From the NCBI GenBank assembly GCA_014529385.2, contig CM043970.1, positions 43,566,779 through 43,630,778 on the forward strand: a stretch of 64,000 nt of DNA, given 5' to 3'. Positions 21,905 through 31,749 of this stretch are shown piece by piece. The notes beneath the pieces are model-generated. The model searched no databases, was not told where the DNA came from, and saw nothing but the letters and a program-made list of their open reading frames with translations. The translations under genes and the position numbers were made by a program. Numbering within the stretch: the stretch's first letter is position 1; each line of letters begins with the position of its first letter. This DNA is from Adiantum capillus-veneris (taxonomy: Eukaryota; Streptophyta; Polypodiopsida; Polypodiales; Pteridaceae).

Positions 21905-23389
21905 TCGCTCCCCTGTTTGACAAATTAGTAAGTTTAGTTACACCCTCCATTGAAGAAACGGATTCACGACTGCGAAGGGAATGAGCTTCCTCAAATTTAG
22001 ACATGAAAAGTAGGAGAAATTTAAGTTGCCTTAGAAAATGTATTTGTGTAGCCTTATGTGTGATCTGCATGGAGTCATGGTTCAAAATAGGGTCACCATT
22101 AATTGGGCCATTAACCTAACCATACTTTAATTCCTTCTAGGATTTTAATTCAAAGTGAGTAATTTTAAAACTTGACCCTTTTTCACATGTGTACACTCAC
22201 AATTATATTTTTCACCAAATAGCACTTATAAAGGATACCGGAGCTTGAAAGTCCACGAGGGAGGCCAATGCTAATAGAGATGTCCCTTGTTGGAGACTTC
22301 TCTGCTACCCGTCTTCCTCTCCTTCTCCCTCAAATTAAACATTTGCTAGGTTTGAGCCTCTATAAATTCAATATACACATCAAATCCCCACCTCCAAAAG
22401 AGTGTGGATCACCATCTGAGAGCCTTCTTCTCTACTACCTACGTGCAAAGGCACTGCCCTTTTTGAGGCTCTTTCTTTCCTACCTCTTTGTAATGGCACC
22501 CTCAAAAGTCCTGCTTATGGTGATGCCTTAGATGATGGCCATGGTAGTGTCGATGATGTTGGTCTCAAGTTCTGAGATTTACCGTGGGGAACATTTTAAG
22601 TGTCCCCACACATTATTATGCGTCTATAATTGCTTTAGGAATCTGGTTTTTTTTTTTGCCAAGCTTTCTTCTTTCCAATATAGTGTGTCATCCCCTCATA
22701 TCTCATGGCTATTGGAATGCAATTATCCTATTTATAAAATGAAATGAGTGGCCACCATGTGGCTGCAAATCTATGACGTTATTTTTAGATCTATATCTAT
22801 ATTAAAATGATAGAGGCGAGGCACTTGGCAGCATTTTCTTGCAGCTATGCTTTTGAACTCCTAGCCTTAGCATCTATCGCGCTACCACCTTGGCATATCC
22901 TTGCATTGGCATGTCACTTAGTGCCACATTGTGGCCTTTCCTTGTTTGCGGGTTATTGCACTAGGCTGTAATCTTCGAGGCTTTGCCCTGACATTGATAT
23001 GTAGGGCCACACCCACCCTTGGCATTGAGATGTGGGGGTAGTTGCAGACTCACCATCCATGACCATGCCGGGCCTAGCTCTCAATGCATTCATTGAGCTA
23101 CGGACTATTCCCACTCCCGACATGCTAGTTGAAATGTGCTACTTAATTGCCACCGCCCTTCGCTCTGCAATATCCCTATTCCAAGTTTCAACCCAACTCT
23201 GTGCGTCTTTTTTTGAATTCACTTAGAGATTCCATATGCACCTTTGGGCTACCTAGAGTCACTATTGGGGGCTTCGTTTCGACACCCTTTAATTTTTGGT
23301 CAATGGAGGTGATCATGATGTTCACCCTCGATACTGTCTCTATCAATCTATCTAAGTACAAATGTGTAGCGAGGGCCAATTGTACTATT

Positions 23390-23392
<3 letters not shown>
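21905..23392. other. Unit left flank, no gene seen
   Basis: Apart from the dispersed repeat at 22477-22610, nothing recognisable is present. The part 22640-23390 is conserved in copy C (46840-47590) at high identity but carries no shared frame longer than about 90 codons. Confidence 0.5.
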
Positions 23393-23441
<49 letters not shown>

Positions 23442-23567
23442 TGGTTCAAGGTGACACTGTCTCCTCTAGCCTCTTAGCAAGTCGTAGGAGGTGATTGGGA
23501 CATTCAATCTCGATGCTTTGTATTTTGTGTTCCATGAAGACTCGCAGCTAGGGAGAATTGTACCACC

Positions 23568-23632
<65 letters not shown>

Positions 23633-23796
23633 ATGATATAATATCATTCGAACTTAATCTACAAATATAGAGTATTACTAATGGCTTCAAAAAATTAGAA
23701 GGCCAAAACCTGTAAGATTAACGTTGAACTCGCGCTACACTAGCCTAGTCTAAGGTTGTTTTACTATTAGCGCAAGAAGCAGGAAGCTGAAGCAAC

Positions 23797-23848
<52 letters not shown>

Positions 23849-23908
23849 CAAGGTTGAGGGCGGCTATACAATTGGTGCAAGAAGCACGAAGCCACTGAAG
23901 TTGAAGCA

Positions 23909-23958
<50 letters not shown>
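23393..23958 (+). repeat. Four long dinucleotide tracts (CT, CT, GA, GA)
   Basis: CT runs lie at 23393-23438 and 23570-23626, and GA runs at 23799-23845 and 23913-23958. The two GA runs lie in tandemly duplicated contexts of about 115 bp (GCAAGAAGCA..GAAGC, GAAGCAA-G, GA run, CATCAAGGT-GAGGG). The order is conserved in C (47599-48166), and the GA pair in D (51941-52090). Confidence 0.95.
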
Positions 23959-23960
<2 letters not shown>

Positions 23961-24012
23961 ATCAAGGTCGAGGGTAGCAAATCAATCAATACAATGCTAC
24001 GACAATAAATTG

Positions 24013-25041
24013 CTATTAGACTTTCAACGCAAAACGATAACTGACCAACGCAAATGGTGGTGGTTTGGGAAGATGACCGTCTGAGCAAGGGACAATGCCA
24101 ACTAAGAAAGAGGCTACTATAGTGGTGTGTGGAAAGCTATGAAAGAGAACCGTCTGCCAAAGTAGTAGAAGAGGGCGGTAGAGAAGAGGGAGCGACCCTT
24201 GACGTAGTGAAATGGAAAGTAAGTCTTGAATGAAATAAAAAATCAAAACTATACTCTGAAAGGCTACATTTATAAAAAGAACCCCCCTTCCCCCAGACCC
24301 AAAAAACAAGAAAACCCCGTCAACGCATCTTGATCCCTTTTTGCAACAAATTTTTTCTTCTGAGACTGGAGAGACCTACTAGTATAATCTAAATATAACA
24401 TATGAAAAACATAAATATGATGTAAATGTAAACTTAGAATATATAGATAATTTTGATGTAAGTAATACATAAATAGAAAAAAAACTCTAGATTTAGAAAT
24501 GTAATTTAAAAATAGATGTATATTTTGCATGCGTCGTTGAAAAATGAGTAATGTTTTTAATAAATAGATATAGAAAAAACATTGACAGAGTATTAAAGGT
24601 TTATGTGCAAAGATCTAGAGAAGTTATATACAGTTACGACGAGTTTCTTCCTTGAAAGAAAAACCAAATTCCATGAATGAATTAAGTGCAAATAGAAAGA
24701 TATGACAAAGGAGATTGGATTACACAACATGAATGGAAGTGACAATGTCAAAAGAGATTGCATTCTCATTGCTCGAGGCAATGACAACTAGTGCCATCAA
24801 TATCAAGAAGATGACTGCACACGTAGCACGTAGCAGCGACAATGGGAAGGGCTAGCTCTCCCTAAGGAGTTTTTGTGCTTCGTCAGTGGTCCCCGAATAT
24901 TGGCAGCTACCCTCACCTGCAACAAATGTTAAACAAGCGGAATATTAATAATTAGAATCTAGAGCACAAGCGTGGGGCTTAAAAGTATATATTGCACAGA
25001 GTTAGTGGCATTGGAACGTGAGACAAAGACAACCGCGCCCC
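24013..25041. other. Unit segment between GA tracts, no gene seen
   Basis: This is homologous to 1-1020, 48222-49260 and 52142-53150. It is AT-rich with a run of short stops. The frame on the minus strand around 24593-24787 begins with a hydrophobic stretch in all copies, but its length and frame vary, so no gene is called. In copy C part of it is duplicated (48413-48566). Confidence 0.5.
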
Positions 25042-25042
25042 C

Positions 25043-25081
<39 letters not shown>

Positions 25082-25882
25082 CTCGGATCAGCGTACACCA
25101 CGTAGGTGGCACCGCCAACTATCGTGGTGCAAGGGATGCCCGTTGGTCGCAAGTGCGGCTCCCAATAGATGTGCGTGGCATAGGAGGCATGGTCGTAGAG
25201 AGTATAAGGAAGAATGCAGCGCGCATGCGGGGAGAGGATAGCATCACAAATTTGGTGGGCAGCGCACGGCCGTGCGTAATGGTCTAGGTGGCCAATGGTA
25301 ATTGGGGTAGGAACTGGACTGGCTGCCGGACCTATCATGTGTCGGTGGGGACGGTGGCGGCCACCGGCGTGTACGACGGGCACCACAGCAGGACGGACGG
25401 GATGACACATGCGGGTAAGCAAAATGTGCAGCTCCCGCTCTGATGTGTGTTTATCAGGGACGCACCATGTCTTGACGGTGGCGGGATGAACATCAGGATA
25501 CAATGGACTATAATAGCAATGCTGGCCGTCGTCGAGCTGTATGCAGATGAGATTATCATCAGCTGGCACGCCTGATCACAGAAAAAGAGCGCATAATATA
25601 GGTTATGCCACAACAACATCATCGTTGATTTCTGCATGCCATAGCAACATTATCAGCGTTAATTGCTGCATGCCATAACAAGATCAGCGTTAATTGCTGC
25701 ATGCCTGCGCACTGCTGCTCTTGGGCCAAGGCGCTGCCTTCTAGCAACGTCGCCACACAGATGCATACATGAAGCGTCAACGTCGAACTATTCCTCCTGC
25801 CTTCCATCTTGCTTCTCCCCTTCTCCTGTTACAGTAATTACTAATGATTGAAAAAATGAAGCGCCTTGTGGCCCTTTATATA
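25042..25882 (-). pseudogene. Gene-like segment with TATA box and signal-peptide ORF (copy B)
   Basis: On the minus strand a TATATAAAG box (25881-25873) lies about 66 bp upstream of an ATG at 25807. The first frame (62 codons, to 25619) starts MEGRRNSST and continues with a hydrophobic run LTLHVCICVATLL and a small-residue region SALA before QEQQ, the shape of a secretory signal peptide. A second frame, 25569-25042, is locally GC-rich with several Cys and Pro residues (DDGQHCYY, KTWCVPDK, RMCHPVRP) and runs out into the GA tract. Between them are three ~33-bp repeats and an acceptor-like TTTCTGTGATCAG, so splicing is possible, but no donor giving an open join was found. The function is not recognised. 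It may be a captured gene fragment. Confidence 0.35.
25609..25706 (+). repeat. About 33-bp repeat, three copies
   Basis: The words CATGCCATA(A/G)CAA and GCGTTAATTGCTG / TCGTTGATTTCTG recur three times (from about 25610, 25645 and 25675) between the signal-peptide frame and the downstream frame. Copies C and D also have three; copy A has one, which explains its shortened reading frame. Confidence 0.8.
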
Positions 25883-26059
25883 GAGATTACGCTCCATGGT
25901 CCTATTTCCGTGGTTTGAATTCCCCTTGATTTTGTAGGTTATTAGAATTAGATTATTAGAAGGTTTGAATTCCCCTTGATTTTGTAGGTTCGGTGAATTC
26001 AAACAGGTGGGGTTGAGTAACCGAAATCCACGCAGTTAAAAACTCACATGTGAAAAAAT

Positions 26060-26695
26060 CGACAAGTAAAATAGTCACTATATTTGGAGCTTCTCACAAT
26101 AAAGTTTTGTAGGTCGTAGGGGTAGCTACATTGAATCTATGTTTCTTTAGAGCACTCCTCAAGCATATCCAAGAGTGAAGACACATATCAGGAGACCTTG
26201 ATAAACAGTGCAATCTTAATGGGGATCGTTCTAGTGGTAAAGCGATTATATTCGGATGCTTTTACATTAAGTCTCTCTTTATTTTGTACGCCTTTTCTCC
26301 TTCAAAGGTGAAGTCGAGGTAAATTCCAAAGTTGGTAGGTGTGATTACAATAAATCCATGTTTCTTTCGAGCACTTCTCAGGCATGCCCAAGAGTGAAAT
26401 TAGACATGGATAGAAAGGGTACATCTTGATAGACAATGAAGTCTCAAGGGGGACTTAAGTGACTATATCTGCAGGAATTTAACAAAAAAATAATTAAATA
26501 TATGTTTCAAACTTTGTAGGTTTGATTACATTAAGTATATGTTCCTTTCTAGCACTACTTAGGCATACGTAAGGTTGGAAGACATGGACACAGAGGGCAC
26601 ATATCAAGAGATCTTCATAGACGACTAGATCTCAAGGGCAAACCTTTTAGAGGTATAGTGATTATATTCGAAGGATTTTCCACCTTCAAATTATC
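26060..26695 (+). repeat. About 200-bp tandem repeats upstream of PLE RT (copy B)
   Basis: This has the same three-block structure as 2036-2640. The third block is complete here, including GTTTCAAACTTTGTAGGTTTGATTACATTAAG, which A has lost by deletion. Confidence 0.75.
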
Positions 26696-26888
26696 TACAT
26701 ATATAGTAGGAGCTATATGCATGGAAATGTGTATATAACGAGGTGTTTACGTACATCAATTTGGAAGATTTTCTAATGTGATATTTGTTTTCAAGTATGG
26801 CGAACGATGTATAGATGTCAAATAGTCATGTTGTGTGTCGACGGTCAGGCACATGCACCTGCCTGGACATGATAATAGATTTTAGGGA

Positions 26889-27518
26889 TCCTAATGGGAT
26901 TTTCTTGTTCTCCTGTTATGTGTAATCTTTATCTTTGTCACGTCGAATTTCAATGGCTCTTAAAAATGATGAGTGACCCAGCCAGGTCTTCGTTACTTTC
27001 ACACTTTATTTATATGTTTGGGTTTATGGATGACCTATGCAGCCTGAACAATCCCATGTTCGAAGAAACGCTTAGAGAGATTTATCCGACCTGTCTTAAT
27101 ATTGAACTTAACTTCCTAGATAGAATAATGAGGCTTGATAAATGGTTTGTCTCTAGGACTCACTTCTTGAATATCGAGATTACTTTAACTCCCCCAATCT
27201 TGGGTAATTTTTATACTCATTTCTTTTGAAAAAGAGAAAATCGGAAGATCAAATCCTCTGTATTTACCAAAAGGAAAAGCAATAGACCCTTTAGAAACTC
27301 CTTACACATGTCTAGGAATGATGTTCCTTATAGTTTATGCCTCGTCAGATAGCTTTTCATCATATGAAGAAATCAACACTCTGATTACCAAGTTTATCAA
27401 TAATGGGTTTCCTAAAAAAGACCTTGTTGTATGTATCTACAATTCCTTAAAAATGCGTAAATGGTCCGGCCTTAAGTATGACCTACAAAACTTGATTAGT
27501 CTCATTAAACCAGAATAA
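26889..27518 (+). pseudogene. Penelope-like RT fragment, copy B
   Basis: It carries the GxxMGFSCSP..NLYL motif and an intact catalytic FMDDLCSLNN box. The frame 26894-27229 ends at a TGA where copies A and C have TGG (FYTxFFW). Downstream it shares the 2-bp deletion near TACACATG with A and D, and the remaining FINNGFPKKDL block continues in another frame to 27518. The stop and the deletion together show it is a pseudogene. The 5' half of the RT is not present upstream. Confidence 0.7.
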
Positions 27519-27653
27519 AATACTCTTCAATAAATATTTTTGTAAAGAAAACCCTTTCTTTTCGAAAGCTTTTTTTCGCTTGTCAAGGTAGTAGGCCCAT
27601 TTTCTTGGGGTCTACTACCTCGTAGAATATGGTGCCTGGGAATGAGTGGGCAT

Positions 27654-27681
27654 ACACACACACACACACACACACACACAA
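27654..27681 (+). repeat. (CA)n microsatellite after PLE fragment (copy B)
   Basis: About 13 CA units lie in the same position as in copies A and D. Confidence 0.95.
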
Positions 27682-27881
27682 TTTCATTGATCCACTCATG
27701 TTTCACTACAAATAATTATAATGAAAAAGAATGGTGTTGAGTCTATAAAACTTTTTTTCTTTTTTTCACCATTACGTCTCATTTTACCCATCCATTACAT
27801 GATCACACAGGCAGCTGTCACAATAGTAACAAATGTTTGTGCGCTCAGCCAAAGGTAAGATATGGTTAACTAAAATCACTC

Positions 27882-28303
27882 CTAACTCTTTGGTATAGGG
27901 TGTCTGGTTAAAGTATCCTCGTAAGGGTATGCCAAATGAGGATACAAATATATTTTATGATGCGGTAGAAACTGTGCTAGCGAATATAACCGCTCAGTAA
28001 ATCCACGCTTTATTAAGTGTCCCACATTATAATATTGTGGCCCTATACCTAGTGCTTCCTTGACCATCGCCAGATGGATGTTATTCTTGAAGTGTTCTCG
28101 ACCCCAAAGGGTCACCCCTGTTATTCTATTTTGATATGTCCACCATTTCGTACAGATGTTTCTATTTGAGGTAATAGAAGACGCTCATAATGGAGTATGG
28201 TGGTCTCCCAGATTGACTCTCTTGACTGCTGTAAATGAGCAAGAGATATCGCTAATGCTTGTTCTTGAATATAAGCCATAGCTGATGTTTTTGTTGTTGT
28301 CAT
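27882..28303 (-). CDS. Conserved unknown minus-strand ORF pair (copy B)
   Basis: Two consecutive frames on the minus strand, 28303-28121 (60 codons, ..AMAYIQEQALAISLAHL..) and 28115-27882 (77 codons, ..TLWGREHFKNNIHLAMVKEALGIG..), are in the same frame and separated by a single stop. The composition looks protein-like (Trp, Tyr, few Ser/Leu repeats). Between copies A, B and D, several of the few differences in the second frame are third-position changes, weakly suggesting past coding constraint. No domain is recognised and no promoter is seen. The upstream end crosses the junction with the leader module at about 28285. Chance conservation is possible. Confidence 0.3.
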
Positions 28304-29434
28304 CGATGTTTTGATCTACTTGTGCAGGTAGGAAAATTGTGAGAACAGGGCCCAATGGCTATGAAGTCCAAGCCCACAGGAATGAGAGCTTGGGGAATGG
28401 ACGAGATTGGTGGTAGGTGGTGCAGACGCGCATCGACTATGAGCAATAGGGAGTCGATTTGTTTTGGCGCCAACCATTGAATAGCACTGCGCAACGAGGT
28501 CATCGAGCGTGCCGGGTGTAGGGGTTGGGCCAGCGAGTTGCACAGCTGCACTATAGTGATGAAGAGGCTTTAAGCAGGCTTTGATGAAGCTGACGACATG
28601 TGAAAAATCTTGCAGGTGATGACAATGTTGACGAGCGTGCAACTCGATAGATAAGCAGAGAGTAATGGGGGGCGAGCTCTCAAGTAGGATCTTTGGCAAA
28701 CTTCGGTTTAGCAATTGTTGACGCCGACAGAGGATGGACGACCAAGAACAAAAGATTCATGATGCACGTGCAGTACCACCAATGGAAAGGTTAGGGCAAG
28801 CTTCTTGATGAGAGAAGTGCCGCGGTGTGAATGGGTCGATGACGAAGCAGTGTGGGCAGAGAGTACTCAATGGCGAGGATGCTTAGAGGTGCACTACGGT
28901 GGTTGTAGATTTTGATGAGAATTCGGCTCTAATTGGCTGGACAATCCAGATTTAGTATAAAGTGGGAGCAAAGCTGTGGTCCGTTGAACTCTCGTATAAG
29001 AGGTGGATCCCACCTCTTTTGTCTCCATAGCCACACTCATTCACACAAAATTAGAGGATAGATTAATGAACTTATCTTTTCCAAATGAAACACTTGAGGG
29101 TTCTAATTGAATCTAAAAGTAGAAAGCTGCACGCACACCATCCAATACAAGTTGATGGAGTTTTTTATTTGTGATAGAAATCAAGCCAAAAAAGAACACG
29201 AATAAATAAATAAATGAAGCCGAAATCTACTCTAATCACTCAATAACTAGTAATATTGGACCAGGAAGTGCTCAATCAAGCAATGAAAGAGTGAAATAAT
29301 TTCTAATGCTATTATGCAATGCATGGGAAATTATGATTAGTAATTGCAATGGCTAAGAGAGAGAGGGCCAATGCAATCTAGTATAGTGAGAGTGCCTAAG
29401 ATGTAATAGATTAGGAAATTCTAATTTAGGCCAT
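28285..29434 (-). mobile_element. copia-type leader/internal module (copy B)
   Basis: It lies directly downstream (minus strand) of the primer-binding site at 29448-29435. It contains a 132-codon minus frame (28714-28316) of unknown product that is shared intact with copy D, and the AAGAGGTGG-ATC-CCACCTCTT palindrome near 28999. No gag, protease or integrase motif is visible, so this is a long leader or a decayed gag. Bases 29356-29434 include a short GA run. Confidence 0.55.
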
Positions 29435-29448
29435 GCTCTGATACCAAT
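29435..29448 (-). promoter_or_regulatory. Primer-binding site, initiator tRNA-Met type
   Basis: On the minus strand this reads ATTGGTATCAGAGC, containing the canonical 12-nt complement of plant initiator tRNA-Met, immediately after the LTR end ..CCCTACA. Confidence 0.85.
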
Positions 29449-29793
29449 TGTAGGGTTGAGGTGGATAGGTTAGTGTGCCATTCATTTTAATGGCATGCTT
29501 GGAGAGGTTAGTGTAGAGCTTGAGAGCTAGAGATACTATTGCACAAGACAATATAGAGTATAATTGCAAAATGATAAAGCTTACATTTATTCAGCAGAAT
29601 GTGCCTATATGTAGGCTTATACAAAAGAGACAACCTTTTGACACATGAGCACAAGATGTGGCTACCTATGCACAAACATAAGTGGCTTTTCTTTACACAT
29701 GGGTGGTAAGGGGTTATTCCCATGGGTTATTAACACATGACACTTTTCTAGGTGGAAGAGATAAGAGATGCAACAAAACCTCGCATCCCAACA
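29449..29793 (-). mobile_element. copia-type 5' LTR (copy B)
   Basis: On the minus strand it starts TGTTGGG and ends CCCTACA (terminal inverted repeat with one mismatch). It has a TTGTATAAG TATA-like box near 29615 and an AATAAA near 29590, followed by the primer-binding site. Length is 345 bp. It differs from the 234-bp LTR at 15388, so it is another copia family. No partner LTR is in the unit. The 3' end of a relative appears at 12930-12959. Confidence 0.8.
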
Positions 29794-30165
29794 AGCAGTA
29801 CTCCATCACAATGATCGATGTGCCTCCTTTGGCCAAAGGTGCAGATATTATGGCAGCTGCCACTCAATACTATAATGCTTTGCTCAATGTCTCTCCTATG
29901 GATTCACCTGCAAGAAGTAATGTTGTCCAAACCCTCTTGAGTGTTGTGGATCCATTCATTGAAGAGGCCAGTGAAAATAGACTTGAAGAGCCATTGGAAG
30001 AGGCAAAAATTTACTATGCTTTCATTAAACTACCAAATGATAAATGCCCAGGTATTTGTGGATTTTCCAAAGAGTTTATGCTTTTTTTTGCTAGGACTTA
30101 GGGGCATTGTATGTCCACTATTGAATGCAGTATGGATTTCTTAATGTATGGACCCAACACTCAAG
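29794..30165 (+). mobile_element. LINE RT N-terminal fragment (copy B)
   Basis: The frame 29682-30101 contains LEEPLEEAKIYYA-IKLPNDKCPGICGFSKEF, matching FEEGELYYAITKLGNDKTPGACGLSKEF of the LINE ORF2 at about 44800-44700 (the K-PG-DGL-EF block of non-LTR RTs). A stop (TAG) follows. After about 60 bp more of LINE-like sequence the homology ends at 30165, where 200-bp repeat sequence begins. The N-terminal part of the frame is LTR sequence, not LINE. Confidence 0.75.
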
Positions 30166-30800
30166 TAGGGGATTATATTCGGATGCTTTTACATTAAGTC
30201 TCTCTTTATTTTGTATGCCTTTTCACCTTCAAAGGTGAAGTTGAGGTAAATTCCAAAGTTGGTAGGTGTGATTACAATAAATCCATGTTTCTTTCAAGCA
30301 GTTCTTAGTCATGCCCAAGAGTAAAATTAGACAAGGACAGAAAGGGCACATATGAAGAGATCTTGATAGACAATGAAGTCTCAAGGGTGACTTAAGTGAC
30401 TATATTTGCAGGGATTTAACAAAAAAATAATTAAATATATGTTTCAAACTTTGTAGGTTTGATTACATTAAATATATGTTCCTTTCTAGCACTACTTAGG
30501 CATACGTAAGGTTAAAAGTCATGGACACAGAGGACACATATCAAGAGATCTTCATAGACGACTAGATCTCAATGGCGAACCTTTTAGAGGTATAGTGATT
30601 ATATTCGAAGGATTTTCCACCTTCAAATCATCTACAAGTTCAACGTTGATAAACCACTTTTTGTTTCTACATAGTAGGGGCAATATGAATGGAAATGTGT
30701 ATATAACGAGGTGTTTACATGGATTTGGAAGATTTTCTAATGTGATGTTTGGTTTCAAGTATGGCGAACGATGTATAGATGTCAAATAGTCATGTTGTGT
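30166..30800 (+). repeat. Second set of ~200-bp repeats in unit B
   Basis: This matches the 2220-2770 and 26250-26870 sequence (including TGTGTATATAACGAGGTGTTTAC and GTCATGTTGTGTGTCGACG) but is not followed by a PLE RT. After GTCGACGGGTCAGGCACATG the sequence becomes unrelated. Confidence 0.8.
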
Positions 30801-31749
30801 GTCGACGGGTCAGGCACATGATACCAAAGCCTTGGATATGGTCCCAAGTGGCTTATTTTGGCTCTAGGGAATGTTTTTGAGCTTTTAGAATGTAGATATT
30901 GTAAGCAACAAGTGTGGGGACCGCTGACCCGCCCGAGAAGTTTGACACATGCAATAATTGTCTATTTATTCTGTCCGATCTGCGATGATGTATGCACCGC
31001 CCTAGAAGTGGTCAAAAATGAAATGTAGGGATCTGGCAATGGACTTTGGTTATCAAGGATCAAGCATACAAAATTTGGTGAATTTTGGAGCCCGTTTGGG
31101 GCAAAAAATGACCGTCCGGGTGTCAAAACTGGTGAAAAGTGGGCCTAGAAGAGTCAAAAAATGGTCAAAAATGGTGTGAAAAGAATTCCAATTGACACAT
31201 CACTCAAGGTGCCGTGAGTGTTGAGGCTGAGGGAGAAACTTTGAAGTGCTATATGGGCACTTTCACATCTCTGTGTGTGGGAGGAAGCAGGGTTCCTACA
31301 GGTGATCTAAACTCTAGTGCAGTCCCGTCGCGTTCACGGCCTGTTTTCGAGTGTGTGGAGGAGTGAACGAGAGCTTCTCTCTTCAATTTTCCACTGGGGA
31401 GAGTCTATGGAATTTTTAAGATTTCCATGGATATATGTGTGCGAGGATTTGAGGGAGGAAGGTGCGGCTTTCTGCAATACTATGTGACCCTGTATCGGTT
31501 GCATTAGGGTTGGTGCTACTCCAAACAGTCCAACAAAATGGAGTTTGGTGAAGGTTTTGCAATGGTTTGGAAGAGTCCTTTTGTGGCTGGAGTTTTTAAG
31601 TTTTTGATGGTTTTATTTCTATATTCTGGTCACCATTGAGTGTGCTTTTAAGTGTTGATCAACTCGACTCACCTTGTAGTGTCTACGGGCAGGCAAGGGC
31701 TTCTAGGTCGAGGCGTTTGGAGTTTGAATTGAGCTTGTGGATAGAATTT
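30801..31749. other. Unassigned unit segment
   Basis: There are no usable frames. The start near 30917 (TGTGGGGACCGCTGACCCGC) is LTR-like, and the segment lies at the 3' side of an antisense copia element, but no terminal repeat could be paired. D carries the same segment at 58906-59854 with very few changes. Confidence 0.4.

Noticed and set aside
28999-29019. AAGAGGTGG-ATC-CCACCTCTT as a terminator or operator.
   Set aside because: No U-tract or promoter is associated; it is a single short palindrome in a retroelement leader.
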